Below, in pieces: positions 1 to 6,841 of a DNA stretch of 7,275 nt. Where the stretch lies: assembly GCA_031264645.1 (NCBI GenBank), contig JAISDR010000108.1, positions 1 to 7,275 on the forward strand, in the 5' to 3' direction. Origin of the DNA: Prevotellaceae bacterium. Lineage in GTDB: Bacteria > Bacteroidota > Bacteroidia > Bacteroidales > UBA932. The notes beneath the pieces are model-generated. The model saw only the letters and a program-made list of their open reading frames with translations. It was not told where the DNA came from and did no database searches. Made by a program: the position numbers and the translations under genes. Each line of letters begins with the position of its first letter. Position 1 is the stretch's first letter.

Positions 1-40
1 AGAACCAAAATCTGCAGTGCTACCATTACACCATAGGACA
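1..40 (-). tRNA. tRNA-Gln(UUG), 5' part only, cut by the window edge
   Basis: Read on the minus strand from position 40, the sequence folds as the first half of a tRNA. The 5' acceptor strand is TGTCCTA, followed by TG. The D arm has stem GTGT pairing with GCAC around the loop AATGGTA. The anticodon arm has GCAGA on its 5' side, the seven-base loop TTTTGGT, and TCT beginning the 3' side, which pairs with AGA. The anticodon TTG (positions 8 to 6) reads glutamine codons CAA/CAG. The variable loop, T arm and 3' acceptor strand lie beyond position 1, so acceptor pairing cannot be checked here. Glutamine identity rests on the anticodon. Confidence 0.9.
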
Positions 41-60
41 ATCTTCCGTAATTGCGGGCG

Positions 61-90
61 CAAAGGTATAAAAAAATAACATCCCTCAAA
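61..90 (-). promoter_or_regulatory. Bacteroidota-type promoter of tRNA-Gln
   Basis: On the minus strand, TACCTTTG (68 to 61) matches the Bacteroidota -7 consensus TAnnTTTG exactly. A TTTG at 90 to 87 fits the -33 element, with 18 bases between them. Transcription would start near position 54-55, a short leader before the mature tRNA end at 40. Both elements in the right place ahead of a stable RNA gene make this the best-supported promoter in the window. Confidence 0.8.
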
Positions 91-129
91 ATGAATTTCA
101 TATTTTACTGTTTAACAGCTATATGACAG

Positions 130-150
130 ATTGCGGCATACTCCGGCAAT
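130..150 (-). terminator. Weak hairpin after the hydrolase gene, possible terminator
   Basis: Ten bases after the stop codon of the gene ending at 160, the minus strand can fold with ATTGCCGG pairing to CCGCAAT (seven pairs, one bulged C) around a six-base loop. No T-run follows, so it is at best an imperfect intrinsic terminator. A second small dyad, CTGTT-A-AACAG on the minus strand at 118-108, lies further downstream. Nothing else is seen between this point and the tRNA promoter. Confidence 0.3.
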
Positions 151-159
151 CGAAGAATA

Positions 160-1722
160 TCAGTTTATAACGAACCCTGCATCTACCCAGTTTCCATAGT
201 CGAGCATGTTACGGCTGCCGGCGTCCATGCACGAGATATTGACAAAGCGGCTGCCTTCGGGTATTGTCACGTCGAAGCGCCATGGCTCCTGCGAAAGACG
301 CATTACTGGACTTTCCGCCATTTTTACCCCGTCGATATATACGCGGAAAACGACGCTGCTGTGTATCCCTATAGCGCGGGCATTATTCTGTTCGAGCATA
401 TTTTCGTCAACGCCAGCTCGCGCCACAAAGCGTTTATATTCAGGCTTGACAGCATACTGTACCGACGAAGGCGCTCTGAAACCCATTCCGTGAGCGTATG
501 TTGTACCGCGTACGCGCAAAGGTTTTCCTTCAAACGATTTCTGTTTTTGCGGATACCACAGGCAGGACGGCACGCTTTTCAAATATGCATTGACTATATA
601 ATCCAGATTTTCAAGATATACGTCCGGCATTGGAGGCGTCTGCAAAGGCATTTTCACATAGTGGGACATCGAAGGGAGGCTGACCTGTTTTCCATTTCGA
701 AAAGCGGCTGCGCGCAAGTCGGTCGTTTCCTGAATTTCCAGCGGGGCGGTATATAAAGCGGATTTCACCGTTGGACTGCTTCCGTCGGTTGTGTATCGTA
801 TTTCGGCGCCGTCAAGCCATGGAGCAGTGAGCGTTACCCTTGCTGTCTGCTCGATGAAATAAGGACGTTCGGGTTTTCCCCAGGGCACGAAACGGACGTA
901 GTCGACGGGCGTATCGCTCTTCCACAGGCCGGCAGCGCGCAAATCGTCGCCCATATTGACGTTCGGAATACCCGCCTTCTGGAGATTTTCGTCAATTTCC
1001 GTTGTCCCCGTATCCGGAGTATAGCCTCTGTCGGGTTCGTAGGCGGTGTACGCGTCGTTAAGGTCGCGGGCAAGCATGCAGTTAAATCCGGCTTTCCACA
1101 TGCTCGACATGGCTCCGGGCTTGCCGAACACGCACATGTTTGTGTGGACGCCCATGTATATGACGCCCGTAACGCCGCGTTCGCTAAGCAGGGAGAATAT
1201 CTCGTCGGTCGATGAAGATATCAGGTCATTGTCGTCTATCTTCAAATCGGGATGCATGGCGTCCCAGCCGTAATTGCCGTGGCAGTGGATTCCCGGTCCG
1301 CACATGCATTTTCCGTAAGGCGCTGTAAATTTAGCGCTAAGGTCTTCGCGTATTTGCGGCGTCTGCCGGAGTTCTACCGCAACGGCTCTTTCGTACTGAG
1401 GATAACCGGAATATGCGGTTACCACGTCGCTTGGATTCCAGACAATCTGCATCCCGAGTTCCCGAGCAGCAGACAGTACGCTGTTCATGCGCGGAACCAT
1501 TGCCGATACGCGTTCCGAAGCAGTCATGCACCAGTGCGAGTTCCACATGTCAATAATGATGACTGCGGTTTTGGCAGGGTCGACCCTGGTCGGCGTCATA
1601 ATTGCTTCGCCCGTTGCGGCGTTGCGTGTCTGACAGTTAAGGGTGATATTCCTTGAATATGCAGGCGAAACTGCGACTGTACAGAACAGTAAAATGTTTA
1701 TAAATAAACTTGCTTTTGACAT
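160..1722 (-). CDS. Secreted isochorismatase-fold cysteine hydrolase with CHB_HEX-like and NPCBM-like C-terminal domains
   Basis: This 520-residue protein starts with a signal peptide (residues 1-23, hydrophobic core at 5-19, likely cut after AYS). No lipobox surrounds Cys14, so it is probably periplasmic or exported. Residues about 47-265 read as an isochorismatase/nicotinamidase-like domain: the strand VIIIDMW gives the nucleophile-activating Asp58, and GVHTNMCVFG supplies the likely nucleophile Cys197. The catalytic Lys is not obvious; Lys161 is a candidate. A Cys/His-rich stretch at 139-148 (CMCGPGIHCH) could bind metal. Residues about 289-348 resemble the chitobiase/hexosaminidase C-terminal domain (IRYTTDGSSPT). 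Residues about 365-519 resemble NPCBM, ending with DYGNWVDAGFV. The start follows from the signal peptide; no Shine-Dalgarno is present. The substrate is unknown. I infer an amide or ester substrate linked to a glycan, since the appended domains are typical of surface carbohydrate enzymes. Confidence 0.88.
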   Translation of the reverse strand: MSKASLFINILLFCTVAVSPAYSRNITLNCQTRNAATGEAIMTPTRVDPAKTAVIIIDMWNSHWCMTASERVSAMVPRMNSVLSAARELGMQIVWNPSDVVTAYSGYPQYERAVAVELRQTPQIREDLSAKFTAPYGKCMCGPGIHCHGNYGWDAMHPDLKIDDNDLISSSTDEIFSLLSERGVTGVIYMGVHTNMCVFGKPGAMSSMWKAGFNCMLARDLNDAYTAYEPDRGYTPDTGTTEIDENLQKAGIPNVNMGDDLRAAGLWKSDTPVDYVRFVPWGKPERPYFIEQTARVTLTAPWLDGAEIRYTTDGSSPTVKSALYTAPLEIQETTDLRAAAFRNGKQVSLPSMSHYVKMPLQTPPMPDVYLENLDYIVNAYLKSVPSCLWYPQKQKSFEGKPLRVRGTTYAHGMGFRAPSSVQYAVKPEYKRFVARAGVDENMLEQNNARAIGIHSSVVFRVYIDGVKMAESPVMRLSQEPWRFDVTIPEGSRFVNISCMDAGSRNMLDYGNWVDAGFVIN

Positions 1723-1818
1723 TATTTCAGATAAGGGATTTCTATAATTAATTCATTATCCAATGATTCTCGCAGGAAAATCGAAATCCCGTTAAATTTT
1801 CCGGCGTCAAATCGGCGG

Positions 1819-1826
1819 CAAAATTA
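1819..1826 (-). promoter_or_regulatory. Candidate -7 element for the hydrolase gene
   Basis: On the minus strand, TAATTTTG matches TAnnTTTG exactly, 96 bases ahead of the ATG at 1722. The expected -33 TTTG is missing at the usual distance; the nearest TTG (1853-1851) is 24 bases away, which is too far for a good match. The start site would be near 1812, giving a leader of about 90 bases. The region is AT-rich, so a chance match is possible. Confidence 0.45.
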
Positions 1827-1905
1827 TACATTTTGTTTTAATTAATTATTCAATAATTATTTTGTTTTTGTATAAAGAAAAGAAAAAAATTGCGAAAAAT
1901 GCTTT

Positions 1906-2033
1906 TTTTCTCTTGAGAGAAAATTTTTATCTCTCAAGAGATAGTTTTAAAAAACCGGCAAATAATTTCTATCTCTTGAGAGATTTTTTTTATCTCTTGA
2001 GAGATTTTTTTCATTTTTTCGGAATTTTTTTCA
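1906..2033. repeat. AT-rich 21-bp tandem array of 12-14-bp dyads (array 1)
   Basis: Four clear dyads begin at 1908, 1929, 1971 and 1992, that is at steps of 21, 42 and 21 bases. The last two are ATCTCT-TG-AGAGAT, the second has centre CA instead of TG, and the first is TTTTCTCT-TG-AGAGAAAA (1906-1923, 8-bp arms). The slot at 1950-1970 and the one at 2013-2033 keep the register but have lost the dyad, so the array is six units with two decayed. Spacers are A/T tracts such as TTTTTTTAT. On the plus strand, dyads followed by T-runs resemble terminators, but no plus-strand gene leads into them. On the minus strand, a 66-codon frame would read as KKISQEI heptads; I regard that as a by-product of a period divisible by three. 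Confidence 0.85.
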
Positions 2034-2140
2034 ATCCACAACCCCTTAGCTCTTTGTTTCTCTATCGGTATTCCCCATGTTCCCCATGTAGTACCATAAC
2101 CCCACCCAAAACTATATAATATTAAACTGTTCATTTTCTA
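2034..2140. other. Intergenic stretch with a duplicated 9-mer
   Basis: Between array 1 and the orphan gene there is no convincing gene. TTCCCCATG occurs twice back to back (2071-2079 and 2080-2088). On the minus strand TAGTTTTG (2114-2107) matches TAnnTTTG by sequence, but no -33 element accompanies it. No intrinsic terminator is visible after the orphan gene's stop at 2141. Confidence 0.4.
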
Positions 2141-3145
2141 TTATCTTTCCCAGTCTGAAAAATCAGGAACATCTTCCTCAACATAATCATTTTGTTTGTC
2201 AAAATTTTTATCAAAATGGCTTGGAGGTTGAAGATTAACTGATTTTTTATCAAAACCTGCAATATTATCCAAACCTTTATCCCCTCCCCTAATAAAAAGA
2301 TGAGACAAACTACCTCTACCATGAACAAGATCAACAAGTTTATTCAGGGTTGTTATATCTTGTCGAGTATCCATTTTATTTTTGTCAAACTCAGCAACAT
2401 AATTAAACATACCTTCTAAGGGTGCATCTGTTTCATAAGTTTCTGTATCATCCCCAAATTTAGTGCCGATATAATCAATAAAAGGCTTCCAATACTTTTT
2501 AATGAAATCGCCATCAGCACGAAGTCTGTTTAAATCTTCACGCTTATATGGAATTGTATCGTCTCCTGATAAATTATACCATAATAAATTCAATAAATTT
2601 TCACCATTTTCATTGTAATCTCTTGGATCTAATGTTGGTCCAGATGTTAAATAACTATTAGCTGCAAGCTGCTGGATATTATATTTAATCATATCCTCCC
2701 ACTGATTTACTTTTCCTTGAAAATGTTCCTCAGTTTTGTGATGAAGACCTGCTTTATCAGAACCAGCAACCCCATGAGTTAATGCATTTATTGCTGCTCC
2801 ATATTCAACCGGATCTATAAGTCTCCAATGTTGTGGTTCACCTGATACAAATCCCTCATATACTTGCCTTATGGCATTGCTGGGGGATTGCAGAGATTGT
2901 TCATCAGTATTCAATGCTTCCATAAAAGTTGAGAATGACTGATATGCCTCATCCAAATGAAGGATACTTTTAACTGCTGGCATCACTTCAAACAAGTATT
3001 CATCATTAAATGTACCATCCTTCATTTCTGTTAACATCTTATGGGTAAAATGATGATTATTCTTATTCGTCATTTCACGTAAGTTGTTAGTGTAATTATA
3101 ATGTACATCACTCAACAAAACTGTTATATATTGTTTATTTTTCAT
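2141..3145 (-). CDS. AT-rich hypothetical protein of 334 residues, immediately downstream of clpB
   Basis: I do not recognise this protein. The frame is open back to 3181, inside the end of clpB, but I chose the ATG at 3145, giving MKNKQYIT, because it starts 7 bases after the clpB stop and avoids an overlap. There is no signal peptide, no clear membrane segment and no Walker motif, so it is probably cytoplasmic. It is rich in Asp, Asn and Lys, with several His. The best-looking motif is VHGRGSLSHLFIRGG at about residues 274-288, after a long polar and helical region. The tail is acidic (VEEDVPDFSDWER). Base composition is clearly lower in G+C than clpB: the 60 bases from 2401 have 20 G/C, against 36 in the 60 bases from 4801. 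This suggests horizontal acquisition. It has no promoter of its own that I can see and could be transcribed by read-through from clpB. Confidence 0.8.
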   Translation of the reverse strand: MKNKQYITVLLSDVHYNYTNNLREMTNKNNHHFTHKMLTEMKDGTFNDEYLFEVMPAVKSILHLDEAYQSFSTFMEALNTDEQSLQSPSNAIRQVYEGFVSGEPQHWRLIDPVEYGAAINALTHGVAGSDKAGLHHKTEEHFQGKVNQWEDMIKYNIQQLAANSYLTSGPTLDPRDYNENGENLLNLLWYNLSGDDTIPYKREDLNRLRADGDFIKKYWKPFIDYIGTKFGDDTETYETDAPLEGMFNYVAEFDKNKMDTRQDITTLNKLVDLVHGRGSLSHLFIRGGDKGLDNIAGFDKKSVNLQPPSHFDKNFDKQNDYVEEDVPDFSDWER

Positions 3146-3152
3146 TCTTGAC

Positions 3153-5741
3153 TTAATTCTCGAACACCAGCTTGTCGCCAAAAGAATCGACCTTGACAGT
3201 TTCGCCCGGGTTCAATTTTCCTGCGATGATCTGTTTTGAGAGTTCATTGAGCAGTTCTCTTTGTATCACTCTTTTTAGAGGTCTTGCGCCATAAACGGGG
3301 TCGTATCCCTGTTCGGCGAGATATTCGACAGCATATTCGCTGACATTTATTGTGATATTGTTTGCCGACAGAGTTTTCTGCAATCCTGCAATCTGGAGCG
3401 AGACGATTTGCCGTATATCTTTTTTCGTCAAGGGGGAGAACATTATTATTTCGTCTATACGGTTAAGAAATTCGGGACGAACCGTTTCCTTAAGCAAATC
3501 AATGACCTCCTGCCTGGTCTTTTCGACAATTCTGTCATGCGAACTCTCCGTCATTCCGGAAAAATTCTCCTGAATAATTCCCGAGCCGACATTCGAAGTC
3601 ATTATTATAATAGTATTCTTGAAATTCACTGTCCGTCCCTTGTTATCGGTAAGCCGCCCGTCGTCAAGCACCTGCAGCAAAGTATTGAAAACGTCGGGAT
3701 GCGCTTTTTCTATCTCGTCCAGCAGGATGACGGAATACGGTTTGCGGCGAACAGCCTCGGTGAGCTGTCCTCCCTCGTCATAGCCCACATATCCCGGAGG
3801 AGCGCCGACCAGCCTCGAAACAGAGTGCCGTTCCTGATATTCCGACATGTCCAGACGGGTCATCATATTCTCGTCGTTAAACAGAAACTCGGCTAAAGCC
3901 TTTGCCAGCTCTGTTTTTCCTACCCCCGTCGTTCCTAAGAAAAGAAACGATCCGACAGGCTTTTTTTGCTCCTGAAGACCCGCCCTGCTTCTGCGGACAG
4001 CGTCGGCAACAGCCTGTATCGCTTCGTCCTGACCGATGACGCGATTGTGCAGCTCGTTTTCGAGATTGAGGAGCTTGTCCCTTTCGGCTTGCAGCATTCG
4101 GGTAACAGGTATCCCCGTCCATTTGGAAACGATTTCAGCAATATCCTCTGCTGTAACTTCCTCGCGAACCAGGGAGGTTTCGTTTTGCGTCTCGTTTTTT
4201 TCCCTGATCAGCTCGTCGATTTTCTTCCTGACTTCGATTATTTTGCCATACCTTATTTCGGCGACCAGTCCATAATCGCCCTTTCGTTCAGCCTCTTCCG
4301 CCTGAAACTTCAAGTCTTCGACAAGATGTTTGTTCTCCTGTATTTTGTCTGCAATACTTCTCTCTTCCTGCCACTTGGCTCTCATGACGTCGCGTTTTCC
4401 GCTCAGGTCGCTGATTTCCCTGTTCAGCGTTTCCATTTTGTTTTCGTCGCCTTCCCTGCGGATTGCCTCGCGCTCTATTTCCAGCTGACGGACTTTGCGG
4501 TCAAGCTCGTCGATTTCTTCGGGTACCGAATTGATTTCCAGGCGCAGTCTTGAAGCCGATTCGTCAATCAGGTCAATAGCCTTGTCGGGTAAAAATCGCG
4601 AGGTGATATATCTGTCCGACAGTTCGACAGCCGCAATTATCGCCTCGTCCTTTATTCTTACCTGATGATGAGTTTCGTAGCGTTCCTTCAAACCGCGTAG
4701 TATCGACACAGCGTCAAGCGCCGAAGGCTCGTCGACCTGTACAGGCTGGAATCTGCGTTCCAGCGCTTTATCCTTCTCAAAATATTTCTGATATTCGTCC
4801 AGAGTTGTAGCGCCCACCGCCCTGAGTTCGCCTCGAGCCAGCGCCGGCTTCAAGATATTAGCCGCATCCATTGCGCCCTCGCTTTTTCCGGCTCCCACCA
4901 GAGTGTGGATTTCATCAATAAACAGTATTATCTCGCCGTTGGAATCAATGACTTCTTTCACAACGCCTTTCAAGCGTTCTTCAAATTCTCCCTTGTATTT
5001 TGCGCCGGCAATCAGCGCGCCCATATCCAGGGAAAATATTTGCTTGCTCTTGAGGTTTTCGGGAACGTCGCCGCTGATAATCCTGTGCGCAATGCCTTCG
5101 GCTATAGCTGTTTTACCAACGCCCGGCTCCCCGACAAGTATGGGATTGTTTTTGGTTCTCCGCGTCAAAATCTGCAGGACGCGGCGGATTTCCTCATCCC
5201 GCCCGATAACGGGGTCGAGTTTGCCTTTTCGCGCCTGATCGTTGAGGTTAATCGCGTATTTGTTAAGACAGTCGAATGTTTCACCTGACGTCTGCGAATC
5301 TACCCTGTTCCCTTTCCGGATGGATTCGATTGCCGCGATCACTTCCTTTTCCGTTATTCCGTTGTCCTTGAGTATCTGGGACACACTGTCGCCGGAATCA
5401 ATCAAGCCAAGCAGCAGGCTTTCGGGAGATGTAAAGCGGTCGCCCATCTTTTTCGAATACTCGTGGGACTTTTGCAGTACCTTATTCAAATCGTTTGACA
5501 GATAAGGCGTTCCTCCCGTAACTCGCGGATAGCGCTCAACAAGCGGTTTCAGCGCATTATCCAGAACTCCCGGCGATATTCCAAGTTTTTTAATCAGATA
5601 ATACACTACGCCTTCATTATCGTTCAAAAAATACTGTAACAAATGACCCGTATCAACCGCCTGATGACTGTGCGATTGTGCAATCTCCACGGCTTGCTGG
5701 ATTGCTTCCTGTGACTTTATTGTAAAATTATTCAAATTCAT
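3153..5741 (-). CDS. clpB: ClpB disaggregase (Hsp100 AAA+ ATPase)
   Basis: ClpB is a hexameric cytoplasmic AAA+ machine that threads aggregated proteins through its central pore, working with DnaK, DnaJ and GrpE. The full 862-residue family length is present. The Clp N-terminal domain covers about 1-145. AAA module 1 has Walker A GEPGVGKT (204-211), pore loop YKG (249-251), Walker B LFIDEIH (273-279) and arginine fingers in ALERRF (Arg329/330). The coiled-coil middle domain covers about 407-525 and, with two nucleotide-binding modules, separates ClpB from ClpA and ClpX. AAA module 2 has Walker A GTTGVGKT (603-610), pore loop GYVGYDEGG (650-658), Walker B VILLDEIE (671-678) and the sensor-2 GAR (818-820). 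No IGF/L loop for ClpP binding stands out. The start is fixed by AGGAGG seven bases upstream. Hsp20 lies upstream across a terminator, and an AT-rich orphan gene follows 7 bases after the stop. Confidence 0.98.
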   Translation of the reverse strand: MNLNNFTIKSQEAIQQAVEIAQSHSHQAVDTGHLLQYFLNDNEGVVYYLIKKLGISPGVLDNALKPLVERYPRVTGGTPYLSNDLNKVLQKSHEYSKKMGDRFTSPESLLLGLIDSGDSVSQILKDNGITEKEVIAAIESIRKGNRVDSQTSGETFDCLNKYAINLNDQARKGKLDPVIGRDEEIRRVLQILTRRTKNNPILVGEPGVGKTAIAEGIAHRIISGDVPENLKSKQIFSLDMGALIAGAKYKGEFEERLKGVVKEVIDSNGEIILFIDEIHTLVGAGKSEGAMDAANILKPALARGELRAVGATTLDEYQKYFEKDKALERRFQPVQVDEPSALDAVSILRGLKERYETHHQVRIKDEAIIAAVELSDRYITSRFLPDKAIDLIDESASRLRLEINSVPEEIDELDRKVRQLEIEREAIRREGDENKMETLNREISDLSGKRDVMRAKWQEERSIADKIQENKHLVEDLKFQAEEAERKGDYGLVAEIRYGKIIEVRKKIDELIREKNETQNETSLVREEVTAEDIAEIVSKWTGIPVTRMLQAERDKLLNLENELHNRVIGQDEAIQAVADAVRRSRAGLQEQKKPVGSFLFLGTTGVGKTELAKALAEFLFNDENMMTRLDMSEYQERHSVSRLVGAPPGYVGYDEGGQLTEAVRRKPYSVILLDEIEKAHPDVFNTLLQVLDDGRLTDNKGRTVNFKNTIIIMTSNVGSGIIQENFSGMTESSHDRIVEKTRQEVIDLLKETVRPEFLNRIDEIIMFSPLTKKDIRQIVSLQIAGLQKTLSANNITINVSEYAVEYLAEQGYDPVYGARPLKRVIQRELLNELSKQIIAGKLNPGETVKVDSFGDKLVFEN

Positions 5742-5748
5742 ATAATTT

Positions 5749-5754
5749 CCTCCT
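5749..5754 (-). promoter_or_regulatory. Consensus Shine-Dalgarno of clpB
   Basis: AGGAGG on the minus strand, seven bases from the ATG at 5741. Full anti-SD complementarity is uncommon in Bacteroidota, where most genes have none. It confirms the clpB start. Confidence 0.85.
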
Positions 5755-5784
5755 GTAAAAAAAATAATAATTAATGTTTTAATT

Positions 5785-5821
5785 AAAAAAGCTGTTATCC
5801 ATAATAAAACAACAGCTTTTT
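5785..5821 (-). terminator. Intrinsic terminator between hsp20 and clpB
   Basis: On the minus strand AAAAAGCTGTT pairs with AACAGCTTTTT (11 bp, six of them a GCTGTT core) around a 14-base loop, and six Ts follow. It sits 30 bases after the hsp20 stop and 44 bases before the clpB start. The structure is symmetric and could also work on the plus strand. No TAnnTTTG is found between it and clpB, the closest being TATTTTTT, so clpB may rely on incomplete termination here or on a non-housekeeping promoter. Confidence 0.8.
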
Positions 5822-5850
5822 CTTCTTTCGCTTTACTGAATCCAGGGCGA

Positions 5851-6279
5851 TTAACAGATTTCTATAACTTTCATGCTCTTTTTGATTTCTTCCTCTTTCA
5901 TTTTAGGAACAGAAACATACAGAACTCCATGCTCCATCCTGGCGCCGATTTTTTCCTTGTCGACGTTTCTGGGAAGAATCATCTTCTGTTCGAATTTGCT
6001 GTATGAAAATTCGCGCCTCAAATAGAGAGAACTTTCGTTCTTTTCCGAATTTTCCAGCTTCTTCTCCATGGAGATAACCAAATTGTTATCTTCGTCAATA
6101 CGGATACAAAAATCGTCTTTCGTCATTCCGGGAGCGGCTACTTCGATACTGTAATCGTTCTCAGATTCAATAACATTGATTGCCGGCGCTGTAGCATTTG
6201 TCCTTAACATCCAGTCGTTGTCGAACATGTCGTTAAACACTCCCGGTAACCAATTCTGATTTCTTCTAACTAAATTCAT
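5851..6279 (-). CDS. hsp20: Small heat-shock protein, Hsp20/alpha-crystallin family
   Basis: This ATP-independent holdase binds unfolding proteins and keeps them ready for refolding by DnaK and ClpB. The 142-residue length is typical for bacteria. The short N-terminal arm (1-32) contains NWLPGVFNDMF, a common start in bacterial Hsp20s. The alpha-crystallin domain spans about 33-131 and ends with the signature ARMEHGVLYVSVPK (113-126), including the conserved G-V-L (118-120). The C-terminal extension carries the oligomerisation motif IEI (139-141), the IxI that docks into a neighbouring subunit's beta4-beta8 groove. AAGGAGG eight bases upstream fixes the start. The gene is isolated by terminators on both sides, so it is probably a one-gene unit with clpB as its functional partner. 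A sigma-54-like site lies about 57 bases upstream of the ATG. Confidence 0.97.
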   Translation of the reverse strand: MNLVRRNQNWLPGVFNDMFDNDWMLRTNATAPAINVIESENDYSIEVAAPGMTKDDFCIRIDEDNNLVISMEKKLENSEKNESSLYLRREFSYSKFEQKMILPRNVDKEKIGARMEHGVLYVSVPKMKEEEIKKSMKVIEIC

Positions 6280-6287
6280 AACTAAAT

Positions 6288-6294
6288 CCTCCTT
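6288..6294 (-). promoter_or_regulatory. Consensus Shine-Dalgarno of hsp20
   Basis: AAGGAGG on the minus strand, eight bases from the ATG at 6279. Like that of clpB, it is a complete anti-SD match in a genome context where the other starts seen here have none. Confidence 0.85.
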
Positions 6295-6335
6295 TTTTAA
6301 TATAATACTAACAATAATTTTTGCACACGAGGATA

Positions 6336-6351
6336 TTCAAATAATGTGCCA
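6336..6351 (-). promoter_or_regulatory. Candidate sigma-54 (RpoN) promoter of hsp20
   Basis: On the minus strand TGGCACATTATTTGAA aligns with the -24/-12 consensus TGGCACG-N4-TTGCW. The -24 part TGGCAC is perfect, the spacing is exact, and TTG of the -12 part is present. The differences are A for G after TGGCAC, and A instead of the usually conserved C of the -12 GC. A start near 6325 would give a leader of about 45 bases. No good TAnnTTTG lies between the terminator at 6355 and the gene. The match is incomplete, so this is a hypothesis. Confidence 0.4.
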
Positions 6352-6354
6352 ATG

Positions 6355-6383
6355 AAAAAACCTGACAAATTGTCAGGTTTTTT
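6355..6383. terminator. Bidirectional intrinsic terminator
   Basis: CCTGACA pairs with TGTCAGG around a three-base loop, flanked by six As on the left and six Ts on the right, so the hairpin carries a T-run on both strands. On the minus strand it ends transcription arriving from the pentapeptide gene and the 21-bp array, insulating hsp20. It could alternatively serve as a TGACA-type operator for hsp20, but the T-runs favour a terminator. Confidence 0.85.
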
Positions 6384-6468
6384 ATCTTTATCCGTCAGCT
6401 GAAGCTGGAATCATTTCATAATCATAGCGGAGCAGTAAAGTAATTCATAAAATTATACCACGCGAAGT

Positions 6469-6762
6469 TTCGAGAGTTCCCCCAGCAATCGGGAGCATTC
6501 CCCCAGCAGTCGGGAGCATTCCCCCAGCAGTCGGGAGCATTCCCCCAGCGGTCGGGAGCATTCCCCCAGCAGTCGGGAGCGTTCCCCCAGCAGTCGGGAG
6601 CATTCCCCCAGCAGTCGGGAGCGTTCCCCCAGCAATCGGGAGCGTTCCCCCAGCGGTCGGGAGCATTCCCCCAGCAGTCGGGAGCGTTCCCCCAGCGGTC
6701 GGGAGCGTTCCCCCAGCGGTCGGGAGCGTTCCCCCAGCAGTCGGGAGCGTTCCTCCAGCGCC
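6469..6762. repeat. GC-rich 21-bp tandem array, 13 full units plus one partial (array 2)
   Basis: Thirteen head-to-tail units of exactly 21 bases run from 6490 to 6762; a degraded unit at 6469-6489 precedes them. Each unit on the plus strand is C, the dyad GGGAGCRTTCCC, and the rest of the spacer, CCAGCRRT. Variation is confined almost entirely to three purine positions: the A/G in the dyad centre and the two in the spacer (AG, GG or AA). Only the last unit shows other changes (CTCC for CCCC and a diverged 3' end). The dyad arms GGGA/TCCC plus one G-T wobble make a 5+2+5 symmetry. On the minus strand the dyad reads GGGAAYGCTCCC. High unit identity suggests recent expansion or homogenisation. 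Confidence 0.95.
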
Positions 6763-6820
6763 TGAAGTTATGGCGGTAAAATTCAATTGCCGTCAATCGG
6801 ATATTATGTAGATATGCAGA

Positions 6821-6841
6821 CCGTTTCCATTTTGGAAACAG
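6821..6841 (-). other. Hairpin between the pentapeptide gene and array 2
   Basis: On the minus strand CTGTTTCCA pairs with TGGAAACGG around AAA: nine pairs, one of them a T-G wobble. It starts 15 bases after the pentapeptide stop. No T-run follows, so it is not a classical terminator; it may protect the 3' end of the mRNA or belong to the repeat module next to it. The wobble pairs only in the minus-strand RNA, a slight hint that the RNA is the functional form. Confidence 0.5.

Noticed and set aside
206..1656. Frames opposite or within the hydrolase gene
   Set aside because: They are antisense or out of frame to a protein with a signal peptide and recognisable domains.
1906..2012. CRISPR array or series of terminators at array 1
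   Set aside because: The spacers are 7-9 bp A/T tracts, far too short and uniform for CRISPR. The hairpin-plus-T-run pattern exists only on the plus strand, where no gene runs into it.
1862..2119. Plus-strand 85-codon frame with LLRDFFY repeats
   Set aside because: It runs over array 1, and its repeats are the 21-bp DNA unit read in one frame. There is no Shine-Dalgarno or promoter, and the composition is mostly A/T tracts.
1934..2134. Minus-strand 66-codon frame with KKISQEI heptads, resembling a coiled coil
   Set aside because: The heptads follow from the 21-base period. The frame overlaps no conserved sequence I recognise and has no Shine-Dalgarno. A TAnnTTTG at 2114-2107 lies inside it, not ahead of it.
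3146..3181. Start of the orphan gene at 3181, overlapping clpB
   Set aside because: The extra 12 codons are the clpB end read out of frame; the ATG at 3145 gives a clean 7-base gap.
3408..4553. Plus-strand open frames opposite clpB (for example 3408-3896 and 3966-4553)
   Set aside because: They are antisense to a full-length, motif-complete clpB and show no family features.
6469..6762. CRISPR array at array 2
   Set aside because: Units are contiguous 21-mers with no unique spacers, and no cas gene is nearby.
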